Origin: Candidatus Abyssobacteria bacterium SURF_17
GTDB lineage: Bacteria > Abyssobacteria > SURF-5
NCBI GenBank assembly: GCA_003598055.1
Contig: QZKI01000117.1
Location: 1-34,599, forward strand
Reading direction: 5' to 3'
DNA length: 34,599 bases
Below the pieces are notes generated by a model. That model made no database searches. It had not been told where the DNA came from and was given only the letters and a program-made list of their open reading frames with translations. Below are positions 15,975 through 24,012 of the stretch, one piece after another. The translations under genes and the position numbers were made by a program. Numbering within the stretch: the first letter of the stretch is position 1; every line of letters begins with the position of its first letter.

Positions 15975-18659
15975 CTATTGAGGGGATAAGATGCCAAGCG
16001 CTTTGGCCTTAGCGACTGCTTCCTCTTGGTTGTTGACCCCCAGTTTTTGGTAAATGTTCGTCGTATGCCGTTTCACGGTTTCCGGGGAGATAAACAACGT
16101 CTCAGCGATCTTCTTGCGGCGTTCCCGCTTTGCCAGAAGGTTCAAAATCTCCATTTCGCGCTTCGTCAAGGGGTCGACCAAGGGCTGGGCGATCGAGGAT
16201 ACAGGGTATGCAGCTCTAAGATGTTCCTCTCTGAAAGCAGTAAGAATCTGACCAACAAAGTTTGTGGCGACGTTCTTCTTGATCAATCGCTTAACGAGAT
16301 CGGCCATTTCGGGACCCGGTTCAATGAAAGGACGGATCACACCACCGGGCTCCGCAAGTTCTATGGCATGTCCCAGAGTCGCCAGAGCCTCATCAATACG
16401 CCCCTGTTTCTTGTAGCCCGTGGCCATTAAGGCCAGAATGCCAATCTGTTGAATGGTATTGTGGAGAGCCTTATTTTCGTGCTTATATTTATGGAGTGTA
16501 TCCAGAGCCTCCTGCAGGCTGGCATCTGACCCGTCGGCAATCAGCACCCGACATTTTGTGATACGTGGCACTTCCACCCAAAATAACATGATGCTCGCAT
16601 CCGGTATCAGGTCAGCCGACCGAAGCCAGAGCAGTGCTTGTGCCATATCTCCTCGAAGCATTGATAAATGGGCCTGGCAGGACAAACTAATGGCAATAAA
16701 GCCCGGGTCACCGGTTTGTGCGGCAAAATCAAGCAATAGCTTCAATGTCTCTTGAGCTTTGTCAGGCTGTTGCCTGATCTGATAAATTTGCGCCAATGCG
16801 CAAAAACTATCAACAGCAACCGCGGTGTGCACGATGTAGGGATTCTCAAGAATCCGACTAAAGTCCGGTAACGCGTCGTCCAGTTCATTCCGAAGAAAAT
16901 GAATGAGCGCCTCCACATACAAAGCCCAGCTTTCCGCATAGAAGATATCGTGTCTTGACGCTATTTCTTGAGCTCGCTGCATCGCGACCAAAGACTGGGA
17001 TATATTACAGTCGAGCAGATGAATGAAACCCAGCGCTCCCAACAACCTAGTAATCGTTATTCCCTTTGAGGAGCGACTGGCACGGAGCTTATCATTCAAG
17101 CCTTGGACGGCCATTTCTTTGCGGCCAATCATTTGAAGAGCAAGAGCATGATAAACTATCGCCTGGCCTCTGGCTAAGTAATATGTTTCGGGAATCCTTT
17201 CTAATGCTTTTCTGAGATACTCCTCGCTTTGCAGACCCTGACCCTGAAGATAACAAGCATACCCTCGGAAAAAGTCAATCTCTCCCCTTGATGAAATGTC
17301 AATTGTCTCTCTGTCCGCGATCTTCTCAATCTTCTCAAGAATTGGTGGAAGAGCATAAATAGCCAGATGATGCAAAAGAACCCAGACCTGCGCCAACAGG
17401 AGATCCACACTCTCCTGCTTAATCTCCTCAGGCATGACGGTCAGCCATTTCTCCAGGATGTGGCACTTGTCTTCATTCAGTATCGCCTGCCTGTTCCGCC
17501 CGACTATCTGTGTTGCAGATAACGTATCTCCGGCTTTCAGCGCATGCCGTATTGCCTCTTCGACCCAGCCGTTTTCGGCAAACCAGACACTGGCCCGTGA
17601 GTGGAGCTTGACAACCACCTCACGGCTGCGGTGGCGTTCTAGCTGGTTCTGCAACAGGTCTCGGAACAGATGATGAAAACGGAACCACTGGTTCTTAGCG
17701 TCCAGCCTTATGATGAACATATTCTGTTCTTGCAGAACCTCAATAAGATCCCATGGATTGAGTTTCTCCTCTCCCTGTTCACCATCAGGTTCCAACAACG
17801 CCTCAATCAGCGGAGCGCAGAAACGATCCAAGATTGACACATTTAGAAGACACTGGCGAATAGCAGAAGGTTGTTGGGAGAGAATCTCGGAGAAAAGGTA
17901 TTCCGTCACGTACTGTACACTATCGTGCGCTTCCAGTATCAGGCTATCAATGTCGCCACGGTGGCGCATGGAAAGCGCTGCCAAGCGCAAGCCGGTCACC
18001 CAGCCCTCGGTCCTTTCCGTCCATGCGGCAGCAGTCGCTTGGTCAATGCGTTTCTCAAGCAGATGCTCCAAAAATGCCGCGGTCTCTTCCTGTGCGAAGC
18101 GAAGGTCCTGAATACGAATCTCTGCCATCTTCTGCCGGGCCCGGAGATTGTTAAGAGACAAGGGAGGGTCACGCCGGGTAATCAGTATGATATGGGTGTG
18201 TCGAGGCGGATTCCGCAGCAGTTCCGAGAACAAGTCATGCACAACTTGCTCGTGAATGTGGTGATAATCATCAAGGACAAGGATGAAGTCTTGATCAATC
18301 TCATCCAGTTCATTGATCAGGCTCATGCTAAGAACCGGCAGCGGTGGTAGATTTGCCGCTTTCAAAAAAACATTTGTTTTCTGGCAAGCATTGGGGAAAA
18401 TGCTTTGCACGGCGGCGATGAAATAGGTGAGAAACGTGTGCAAGTCGTCAGTGCTTTGGTCGAGCGACAGCCAGGCACTGGGAAAATTACACCCCTCCAG
18501 CCACTGGCTCGCCAGCGTACTCTTGCCGTAACCCGCCGGGGCCGAGATCAAGATTAGAGGCAGATTGTGATGCTTCTCGAGGAACTTCAGCAGATGCGGA
18601 CGTGACAGGATATCCTCACCAGAACGCGGCCGGTTAAGCTTGGTTCTCAGGATCTCCAT
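15975..18659 (-). CDS. MalT-like LuxR-family transcriptional regulator (LAL)
   Basis: An 894-aa ATP-binding regulator. The N-terminus has Walker A SAPAGYGKST (39-48) and Walker B ILVLDD (126-131) of a STAND NTPase, followed by the winged and helical regions. Residues about 370-800 are helical, TPR-like repeats that usually bind an inducer, and the C-terminus (about 829-890) is a LuxR helix-turn-helix (LTKREMEILNLLA, then ISPETVKRHTTNIYQKLGV). The length and order match MalT. Such proteins activate transcription when ATP and a ligand are bound. The ATG follows AAGGAG at 5 bases. It is the first gene of the - strand cluster, directly upstream of the small-protein gene, so it probably controls the sulfatase/envelope genes downstream. 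The ligand is unknown. Confidence 0.95.
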   Translation of the reverse strand: MEILRTKLNRPRSGEDILSRPHLLKFLEKHHNLPLILISAPAGYGKSTLASQWLEGCNFPSAWLSLDQSTDDLHTFLTYFIAAVQSIFPNACQKTNVFLKAANLPPLPVLSMSLINELDEIDQDFILVLDDYHHIHEQVVHDLFSELLRNPPRHTHIILITRRDPPLSLNNLRARQKMAEIRIQDLRFAQEETAAFLEHLLEKRIDQATAAAWTERTEGWVTGLRLAALSMRHRGDIDSLILEAHDSVQYVTEYLFSEILSQQPSAIRQCLLNVSILDRFCAPLIEALLEPDGEQGEEKLNPWDLIEVLQEQNMFIIRLDAKNQWFRFHHLFRDLLQNQLERHRSREVVVKLHSRASVWFAENGWVEEAIRHALKAGDTLSATQIVGRNRQAILNEDKCHILEKWLTVMPEEIKQESVDLLLAQVWVLLHHLAIYALPPILEKIEKIADRETIDISSRGEIDFFRGYACYLQGQGLQSEEYLRKALERIPETYYLARGQAIVYHALALQMIGRKEMAVQGLNDKLRASRSSKGITITRLLGALGFIHLLDCNISQSLVAMQRAQEIASRHDIFYAESWALYVEALIHFLRNELDDALPDFSRILENPYIVHTAVAVDSFCALAQIYQIRQQPDKAQETLKLLLDFAAQTGDPGFIAISLSCQAHLSMLRGDMAQALLWLRSADLIPDASIMLFWVEVPRITKCRVLIADGSDASLQEALDTLHKYKHENKALHNTIQQIGILALMATGYKKQGRIDEALATLGHAIELAEPGGVIRPFIEPGPEMADLVKRLIKKNVATNFVGQILTAFREEHLRAAYPVSSIAQPLVDPLTKREMEILNLLAKRERRKKIAETLFISPETVKRHTTNIYQKLGVNNQEEAVAKAKALGILSPQ

Positions 18660-18725
18660 CTGCTCTCCTTATCCACATCTACACAATTACTATATGGGAG
18701 AAGAAGAGGGGGCATCACATTTGCC

Positions 18726-18754
18726 ATTTTATCACAAAGAGGGCTCTCCACCAA
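18726..18754 (-). promoter_or_regulatory. Possible promoter for the LAL regulator
   Basis: Read on the - strand, TTGGTG and TAAAAT are separated by 17 bases and lie about 70 bases before the regulator start. The -10 matches the consensus at five of six positions, the -35 at only three. Weak call. Confidence 0.3.
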
Positions 18755-18939
18755 AATAAACTAAGTCCTGTCTAAGCTTCCCCGATAGGCTGGAATGGCT
18801 GTTATCAAAAGCCTGTTTGTGTGCCTGGACGTCACAATCCGGACGGTCAATTGAAGATGCACTCATTCTGATTCAACAGAGGGCAGGAATTTCTGCTCTT
18901 GCAGATAGATACAATTGAAGACTCTGACCTTGGGGTGGG

Positions 18940-18968
18940 CTACCTTTGGGTTCTGACCCCAAAGGTAG
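18940..18968. repeat. 11-bp stem-loop behind tRNA-fMet, partly tRNA-like
   Basis: CTACCTTTGGG pairs perfectly with CCCAAAGGTAG around a 7-base loop. It begins 10 bases beyond the tRNA 3' end on the - strand but is followed by no T-run, so it is a weak candidate terminator. Its first 22 bases differ at only three places from the anticodon-arm region of the adjacent tRNA gene on the + strand. Confidence 0.6.
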
Positions 18969-18977
18969 GAACTTACG

Positions 18978-19054
<77 letters not shown>

Positions 19055-19059
19055 TTTTT

Positions 19060-19089
19060 ACTATAAGGCCACACGTGACTGTTTGTCAA
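19060..19089 (-). promoter_or_regulatory. Sigma-70 promoter of tRNA-fMet
   Basis: On the - strand TTGACA (19089-19084) and TATAGT (19065-19060) are separated by 18 bases; the tRNA begins 6 bases behind the -10. The -35 is perfect and the -10 matches at five of six positions, as expected for a highly transcribed stable RNA gene. Confidence 0.8.
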
Positions 19090-19158
19090 GAGGTTTTTGG
19101 CTGATTGTGTTTCTTGGCATAGTTTGCATAAATGGCGGTATTCGAGAGAATGCACACA

Positions 19159-19246
19159 GAGATTGCTTCGCTTCTAAGAAACTAGCAACTGTTTCGTCGT
19201 TACGAGGGAGCGCCGGGTCGCAGACCCAAGCGACCGAAGCAATCTC
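19159..19246. repeat. Inverted pair of GAGATTGCTTCG repeats
   Basis: GAGATTGCTTCG at 19159-19170 faces its exact reverse complement at 19235-19246. The interior (about 64 bases) contains GGGTCGCAGACCC, itself a small palindrome. The same 12-mer recurs at 19274 and 30057. The surrounding 19090-19451 interval contains no gene. Confidence 0.75.
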
Positions 19247-19273
19247 ATTGGCAATGTTGAGGATACATACTCA

Positions 19274-19317
19274 GAGATTGCTTCGTCATCCCGCGAAGCG
19301 GGATAACTCGCAATGAC
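19274..19317. repeat. GAGATTGCTTCG...CTCGCAATGAC repeat unit
   Basis: The unit starts with GAGATTGCTTCG, holds the hairpin ATCCCGC-GAA-GCGGGAT and ends in CTCGCAATGAC. A second unit with the same two ends lies at 30057-30093. It is a dispersed intergenic element without coding capacity. Confidence 0.7.
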
Positions 19318-19451
19318 AATTGCATCTATGAGCGTTTTTAGTCAAGTCTCTTCCGCCAACAGCGGGGGTAAAAATGTTCGCAATGACGAGTGAAGTTTGC
19401 CGTGCGTCACATGGTTTGTGCCGTTACTTCAGGCAGTGTCACTTCACGCGG

Positions 19452-19480
19452 TTGACAGGGGATTTCGACGGGTTTATACT
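19452..19480 (+). promoter_or_regulatory. Near-consensus sigma-70 promoter of the 78-aa orphan gene
   Basis: TTGACA (19452-19457) and TATACT (19475-19480) are separated by exactly 17 bases. The predicted start of transcription is near 19487, giving a leader of about 33 bases with the ribosome-binding site GGAGGTGA. Confidence 0.75.
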
Positions 19481-19519
19481 GATATTGGAAATTGTGCGGA
19501 TATTCGGAGGTGATTGCGG

Positions 19520-19756
19520 ATGCGCGCAACCAATGAGCACAATAACCCGAAAAGGATTTTTAGGGAACAGGATGATCGTGTCGCCCCGAGCAAGGAGAAG
19601 CCGGACGGGGCGGAGAAGCTGATGTCGATCAGGCGTTCGGAACTGACGAGCATTGTGCCCGATGACATCAATTGGGGCAATATCTACTACGGCAAGCAGC
19701 ATGGTCTTCACGGCGCGAAACGGCACATCGTTTCGGGCAACAAGAACACCGACTGA
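19520..19756 (+). CDS. 78-aa orphan protein of unknown function
   Basis: A 78-aa, very hydrophilic protein (many Arg, Lys, Asp, Glu, Asn) with no signal peptide or membrane segment. The N-terminal half is charged and probably disordered; the C-terminal part SIVPDDINWGNIYYGKQHGL, then HGAKRHIVSGNK, has aromatic and His residues that may fold or bind. I recognise no family. Expression signals are unusually good: an almost ideal promoter, the ribosome-binding site GGAGGTGA 6 bases before the ATG at 19520, and a perfect 10-bp hairpin downstream at 19883-19910. It stands alone between repeats and the transporter gene. The reading frame itself gives only modest evidence, so confidence is moderate. 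Confidence 0.6.
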   Translation: MRATNEHNNPKRIFREQDDRVAPSKEKPDGAEKLMSIRRSELTSIVPDDINWGNIYYGKQHGLHGAKRHIVSGNKNTD

Positions 19757-19882
19757 TTTCGGTAGTCTCCGACTGGAACAGCGCTTCCGTCGCTGTTAGG
19801 CAGGAGGGCCGGAGAGAAGCAGGACGGCGGGCTGGTTTCAATATCGGTCCGGCTGCGGGTGGGTTGATCGCACCTCATTGAG

Positions 19883-19910
19883 GCCCATTATCGCACGGGG
19901 GATAATGGGC
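19883..19910 (+). terminator. Terminator-like hairpin between orphan gene and MFS gene
   Basis: GCCCATTATC pairs perfectly with GATAATGGGC around an 8-base loop and is followed by TCTTTGTGT, a weak T-tract. It probably ends transcripts from the orphan gene at 19520. Its position also argues against a GTG start for the transporter at 19916. Confidence 0.6.
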
Positions 19911-19969
19911 TCTTTGTGTATTATCACGCGGATGACAGCGCTGAGGAGAAGGGATACCCTGAAGCGGAA

Positions 19970-21193
19970 ATGAATAAGCACGAGCGATGGATTGTTTTTT
20001 TGATGGGAAGCTCTCATACGATGGTGCATTTCTATGAGCAGATTTTTCCGGCTCTTCTCCTGACGATGGTGGCTTACTTTCACATCGAGCTTGCGACTGC
20101 GGGCTGGATGCAGACGCTTCTCGCGCTGGCCTTCGGCTGGGGCGCGCTGCCTGCAGGCTACATTGCCGACCGAATCGGAACGAAGCGCATTGTCATGGTG
20201 TACCTCATTGGGGCGGCTTTGTCGTGCATTTATATCTCGACTGCGCGGTCGGCGGCTGCGCTGGCAGTGGGACTGGCTACGATGGGTGCGTTCATCAGCC
20301 TGTATCATCCTTCGGGCACGACGCTGGTGACCACACAGGTGAAGGCTGTGGGGAAGGCGCTCGGTTACCATGGCATAGGCGGCGGATTGGGAGTGGCAGT
20401 CGCGCCATTGCTGGCGACGCTGCTCGCCGCTCTTTTCCCGAAGTACGGATGGCGGCTCTCGTTTTTCGCGTTCGGCGTGCTCGGGCTGCTGGTGGCATCG
20501 GGTGTGGCGACGCTGAAGGTGTCCGAAGTTCGGCTTGAGAATTCGCGCAAGAGGTTTTGGCCGGAGCACCTTGCGAAGGGCTCTCTGAAGCCGCTCATCA
20601 TGTTCTTTGCTGTGGCCGTCATGGTCGGTTTCTGCTACCGCGGCGTGATGACGTACTTGCCCACGTATTTTTCCCAGCGGCTCAACGGCGGGGTGTTTTC
20701 GGGGTATGAGGTTTTGAAAGGCGGAACTTTTGCGACGATGACACTGCTCGTGGGTGTCGTGGGACAATTTGTCGGCGGACATCTCACAAGCCGATACAAT
20801 CTGGAGAAGCTGTTTGCGGTCTTGATGATTGTGACGGTGCCGCTGCTTGTTTTGATGAGTTTCTCATCGAATTTCGGACTGCTCTTTATCACCATGGCCT
20901 TTGCCTTCTTCCACTTCAGTGCACAGCCTGTGGGTAACACTCTCATCGCCGAATACACCGACCCGCGTGGAAGGGGCTTGGGTTATGGTTTGTATTTCTC
21001 GATTAGTTTCGGCGTTGGTTCGCTCGCATCGGGATTTTCAGGTGTGGTTGCAGACCGGTTTGGACTCGACAAGGTTTTTTCCGTCCTCGGCTTCTTCATC
21101 TTCCTTGGGTTTTTGATCATGGTCTACCTTGCAAGGACGAGGTCACCTGAGCGGATGGGTCAGCTTGACGATGGCGCTCAGGGGATGCTATAA
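19970..21193 (+). CDS. MFS transporter
   Basis: A 407-aa inner-membrane protein with about twelve hydrophobic helices in two halves. The N-terminal helix SHTMVHFYEQIFPALL recalls the Fsr (fosmidomycin-resistance-like) branch of the major facilitator superfamily. The loop between helices 2 and 3 has GYIADRIGTKR, the typical MFS signature, and the second half has a counterpart near GGHLTSRYN. A second-half motif FHFSAQPVGNTLIAEYTDPR also agrees with that branch. The ATG at 19970 is preferred: an upstream GTG at 19916 lies in the tail of a terminator hairpin. The ribosome-binding site is weak. The substrate is unknown; a small organic anion or drug efflux is plausible. The 3' end holds the promoter of the next gene. 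Confidence 0.9.
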   Translation: MNKHERWIVFLMGSSHTMVHFYEQIFPALLLTMVAYFHIELATAGWMQTLLALAFGWGALPAGYIADRIGTKRIVMVYLIGAALSCIYISTARSAAALAVGLATMGAFISLYHPSGTTLVTTQVKAVGKALGYHGIGGGLGVAVAPLLATLLAALFPKYGWRLSFFAFGVLGLLVASGVATLKVSEVRLENSRKRFWPEHLAKGSLKPLIMFFAVAVMVGFCYRGVMTYLPTYFSQRLNGGVFSGYEVLKGGTFATMTLLVGVVGQFVGGHLTSRYNLEKLFAVLMIVTVPLLVLMSFSSNFGLLFITMAFAFFHFSAQPVGNTLIAEYTDPRGRGLGYGLYFSISFGVGSLASGFSGVVADRFGLDKVFSVLGFFIFLGFLIMVYLARTRSPERMGQLDDGAQGML

Positions 21194-21194
21194 T
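21165..21194 (+). promoter_or_regulatory. Strong sigma-70 promoter of the ArsR-led gene series
   Basis: TTGACG (21165-21170) and TATAAT (21189-21194) are separated by 18 bases, overlapping the last codons of the transporter gene. Transcription should start near 21201, about 38 bases before the ArsR-type start codon, and is positioned to be self-regulated by that repressor. Confidence 0.75.
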
Positions 21195-21238
21195 TCGATG
21201 ACAGTCTAATTGTTGCCGGCACCTGATGGAGGAAACGC

Positions 21239-21616
21239 TTGTCAAGCACGGGGACTCAAAACGGATTGAAGGAGGCTGCTCGTTTTTTTAGCATCCTGGC
21301 CGAGCCCGCGCGGCTGAGGATTCTGCAACTGCTTCGAGAGGGCAGGAGGTGCGGACGCGAACTGGCGCGAGACTTGAATCTCACGCCGGCGACGACATGC
21401 CATCATCTCGAGAAGCTCAAGCTGGCAAACCTCCTGTCGGAGCAGCGTTCGGGAAAACATGTGTACTACAGCCTCAGCGATTCTGAACTCACGCGCGCTC
21501 TCGAGCAATCGCTGGCAACTCTGGGAAAAGACTCTTCACGGGAGAGCGGAATAACCCAACCAAGGAACGCAAAGATGGAGTCGCCGGAGCGGAACACCAA
21601 GAAACGTGGAGAATGA
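21239..21616 (+). CDS. ArsR-family winged-helix regulator
   Basis: A 125-aa cytoplasmic DNA-binding protein. FFSILAEPARLRILQLLREG (16-35) is the start of the ArsR winged helix, ELARDLNLTPATTCHHLEKL the recognition helix-turn-helix, and GKHVYYSLSDSEL the wing. The metal-binding ELCVCDL motif is absent (RRCGREL instead, with a single Cys), so it is probably not a classical metal sensor. A polar tail of about 30 residues ends the protein. It starts with TTG, 6 bases behind GGAGG. Its end overlaps the downstream methyltransferase start by 11 bases, and ArsR plus methyltransferase pairs are common. It likely represses the promoter at 21165. Confidence 0.9.
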   Translation: MSSTGTQNGLKEAARFFSILAEPARLRILQLLREGRRCGRELARDLNLTPATTCHHLEKLKLANLLSEQRSGKHVYYSLSDSELTRALEQSLATLGKDSSRESGITQPRNAKMESPERNTKKRGE

Positions 21617-22442
21617 GAGTAGCAGTCGGATGACAAGCGGCGTGTTACGGGAATATGAAGAAGGTCTCTTGTTGGAGCCGAACGAAAGCTCTGAGGATAT
21701 TGCTTTTTTTGGAGCGATGGTGAGGAGGCTGGGCGGACCGGTTCTGGAGCTGGGGTGCGGCACCGGCCGACTCGCAATTCCAATGGTGCGGCAGGGATTC
21801 GAGGTTGTCGGATTGGATATATCGGCGGGCATGCTGGAGCGTTTTCGCCGTAATCTGGCAAGCGAGCCGCATGAAATCAGGAATAGGGCCAGCGTGGTTC
21901 GGGCCGACATGCGACGGTTTGTCCTGAAGAAGCTCTTTGGTTGTGTGGTTATCTCGTCGAACACGCTACTGCTGGCAGGCAGTGAGAGAGCGGTTGGCGA
22001 GACGCTTGCCTGCATCGCGCTGCACGTGCGTGCAGGCGGAAGCGTCATCATTGATATTGCTGCAATCGATGAGGATGTCAGAAGGTCGCTTTCGCGCTAT
22101 CCGACTGGGCTTATATCCGACCTGACCTTTTCAGACAACTCGAATGGCGAGCGCGTGAAGAGAATTCACAAGATGACGGTTCATGGAGGGGAGAACGGGG
22201 GCATTCAAGACGGTCGCAGCCCCATTCGTCTTTCTATCGAATACCGTTATTTGAACAGCCGAGAGGAGCTTCAGGGGAGGCGACGCGAGGATGTCGTCCT
22301 TGTGAGGCCGAACGAGATGTTTGAGCTCCTGGCAGAACATGATTTTGAGGTAGCGGATACGTATGGATGGTATGATTGCCGCCCTTTTTCGGAGGCGGAA
22401 CGCAAGCTTCTCGTGGTCGCACGCAAGAGGGGGACGGATTAG
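21606..22442 (+). CDS. Class I SAM-dependent methyltransferase
   Basis: A 278-aa cytoplasmic methyltransferase. Motif I is ELGCGTG (48-54), followed by the acidic motif II in VVGLDIS (about 68-74) and the motif III area VRADMRRF. The C-terminal part has a beta-rich extension with SIEYRYLNSREE, then LLAEHDFEVADTYGWYD and a conserved end LLVVARK, as in small-molecule or polyketide-type methyltransferases. The substrate cannot be predicted. The GTG at 21606 overlaps the ArsR gene; an ATG at 21630 is an alternative that would give 270 aa. It lies in a tightly spaced series, 2 bases before the HAD gene. Confidence 0.88.
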   Translation: MENESSSRMTSGVLREYEEGLLLEPNESSEDIAFFGAMVRRLGGPVLELGCGTGRLAIPMVRQGFEVVGLDISAGMLERFRRNLASEPHEIRNRASVVRADMRRFVLKKLFGCVVISSNTLLLAGSERAVGETLACIALHVRAGGSVIIDIAAIDEDVRRSLSRYPTGLISDLTFSDNSNGERVKRIHKMTVHGGENGGIQDGRSPIRLSIEYRYLNSREELQGRRREDVVLVRPNEMFELLAEHDFEVADTYGWYDCRPFSEAERKLLVVARKRGTD

Positions 22443-22444
22443 GG

Positions 22445-23140
22445 ATGGAGCGTCGGCACAGGGTAATTTATTTCGATCTTGATTGCACGTTGGTGGATTA
22501 TGAGGCCGACGCGTGCCATGCATTCGGCAAGGCGCGGGACCACGCGCTCGGGAGCTATCCTCATCTTGGCGTAGAGCTCACGGATGAGGTGTTCAGACGT
22601 GCTCGACAGGCGACGTACATCCAATATGGCGATACCAGCATTCCTCTCCGGGATTGGTACCGGGAATGTATGAGGATAGTGCTGGAGCCGATGGGGGTGT
22701 TCGACATCGAGCTTGCTGACCGGATGGGGCAGATATATGGCCTCTTCCGGAACACCACGCTAAGAGTATTCGAGGATGCGATTGAGGTTGTGCCAAAGCT
22801 GGCAAGAGTGTATAAGCTCGGCCTCCTATCGAACGGTTCGAGCAGGGTTGAAAAACTTCAGATAGCGGAGTTCTTCACCTACAAGGTGTATGCGCGTGAG
22901 GTGGGCCATGAGAAGCCGTCGCCGGAGATTTTCTATGCCGCCGCGCGGGTCGCAGGCTGCAAGAACGGCGAGATGCTGTACGTTGGCGACGGTCAGCACA
23001 CTGACATTATCGGAGCGAGGAATGCAGGTATCGAGATAGTGTGGATCAACCGGACACGCGAGCAATTGCTTGCAGGAATTCCGCGGCCCGACTACGAGAT
23101 TCATGACCTGCGCGAAATATTCTCAATAGTTCCTGTATAG
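22445..23140 (+). CDS. HAD-superfamily hydrolase (YjjG/REG-2-like)
   Basis: A 231-aa phosphatase-like protein. Motif I is FDLDCTL with nucleophile D11 and D13, motif II LLSNGS (S129), motif III Lys at K157 in HEKPSPEIF, and motif IV GDGQHTD (D182, D187). The helical cap sits between about 20 and 110, typical of subclass I, as in YjjG nucleotidase or the REG-2 group. It should remove phosphate from a small metabolite in the cytoplasm. The ATG at 22445 is chosen; the frame is open further upstream but would overlap the methyltransferase by 67 bases. It lies between the methyltransferase and dapF-like genes. Confidence 0.9.
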   Translation: MERRHRVIYFDLDCTLVDYEADACHAFGKARDHALGSYPHLGVELTDEVFRRARQATYIQYGDTSIPLRDWYRECMRIVLEPMGVFDIELADRMGQIYGLFRNTTLRVFEDAIEVVPKLARVYKLGLLSNGSSRVEKLQIAEFFTYKVYAREVGHEKPSPEIFYAAARVAGCKNGEMLYVGDGQHTDIIGARNAGIEIVWINRTREQLLAGIPRPDYEIHDLREIFSIVPV

Positions 23141-23171
23141 CTGGCAGAAGACGCTGAGGAGAGAGCGGCCG

Positions 23172-24002
23172 ATGAAGTTCACGAAGATGCACGGGCTCGG
23201 CAACGATTTCGTCGTTGTGGACGGCTTCTCAGAAAGAGTGGAGGATGCCCAGCAGTTGACAGTCACGATATGTGACCGCAGGACCGGCGTGGGCGCCGAT
23301 GGACTGATTATCATCATGCCGTCTGATAAGGCGGATTTCAGGATGCATTACATCAATTCCGACGGAAGCATTGCCGAGATGTGCGGAAACGGCATCCGCT
23401 GCCTTTCGAAGTACGCCTACGAGCACGGGCTAACGGAAAAGACTGAGTTCCTCGTGGAGACTCCCGCAGGGTTGAACCGACAAATGCTGACGGTCGAGAA
23501 CGGGCGAGTGGTCGAGGTAAGCGTGGACATGGGCACGCCGAAATTTCTTCGGTCAGAGATACCGATGCGGGGTGAAAACGTCCGCGTTATTGATGAGCCG
23601 CTTGAAGTTGATGGGACACGCTACAGAATCACCGCGCTGTCGACCGCAAATCCGCATGCGGTGATTTTTGTTGAAGATGTGAACAAAGCGCCGGTGAGCG
23701 AGGTCGGGCCGAAAATAGAATGGCATCCCGCTTTCCCCAATCGCACGAATGTGGAATTCGTGCACGTCATCGACAGGAACAACATCCGCATGAGAATCTG
23801 GGAACGCGGGTGCGGCGAGACATTGGCCTCCGGGAGCGGTTCATCCGCCTCCGCCGTCGCGTCTATCATAAATGGCTTCACCGAGAGGACCGTGAACGTT
23901 CACGTGCGTCTGGGAACACTCAGGATTCATTGGCCGGAGAACGGCGCTATTACGATGACCGGCCCGGCAACCGAAGTCTTCACGGGCGAATGGCCCGATT
24001 GA
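23172..24002 (+). CDS. dapF: Diaminopimelate epimerase homologue with second catalytic Cys replaced by Ser
   Basis: A 276-aa DapF-fold protein (the usual length). The N-terminus MKFTKMHGLGNDFVVVDGF is classical. The first catalytic Cys is present (C71, in EMCGNGIRC), as are the active-site H162 (NPHAVIF), E211 and R212 (WERGCGETL). The second catalytic Cys, normally in ACGTG or ACGSG, is Ser at 220 (LASGSGSSAS). The two-base model in DapF needs both Cys, so the normal epimerase reaction is in doubt; a weakened or altered substrate specificity, or single-Cys racemisation, is possible. GAGGAG precedes the ATG. It neighbours the HAD, methyltransferase and D-Ala-D-Ala ligase genes, pointing to amino-acid or cell-wall metabolism. 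Confidence 0.93.
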   Translation: MKFTKMHGLGNDFVVVDGFSERVEDAQQLTVTICDRRTGVGADGLIIIMPSDKADFRMHYINSDGSIAEMCGNGIRCLSKYAYEHGLTEKTEFLVETPAGLNRQMLTVENGRVVEVSVDMGTPKFLRSEIPMRGENVRVIDEPLEVDGTRYRITALSTANPHAVIFVEDVNKAPVSEVGPKIEWHPAFPNRTNVEFVHVIDRNNIRMRIWERGCGETLASGSGSSASAVASIINGFTERTVNVHVRLGTLRIHWPENGAITMTGPATEVFTGEWPD

Positions 24003-24012
24003 GGGATGGTGG

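Larger units (their letters stand above)
18660..18977. other. Gene-free stretch between regulator and tRNA
   Basis: No coding region is seen. It contains the leader of the LAL gene, a possible promoter, and next to the tRNA a perfect 11-bp stem-loop at 18940-18968. The rest shows no recognisable element. Confidence 0.5.

Noticed and set aside
18940..18968. Intrinsic terminator of the tRNA gene
   Set aside because: Good stem but no T-run on the - strand side; listed as a stem-loop only.
19159..19317. Possible CRISPR array
   Set aside because: Only a few repeats, in mixed orientation and with irregular spacing; no cas genes in the window.
19838..20782. Open frame of 314 codons on the - strand
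   Set aside because: It lies opposite the MFS transporter; its translation is full of His, Arg and Gln, typical of an antisense shadow.
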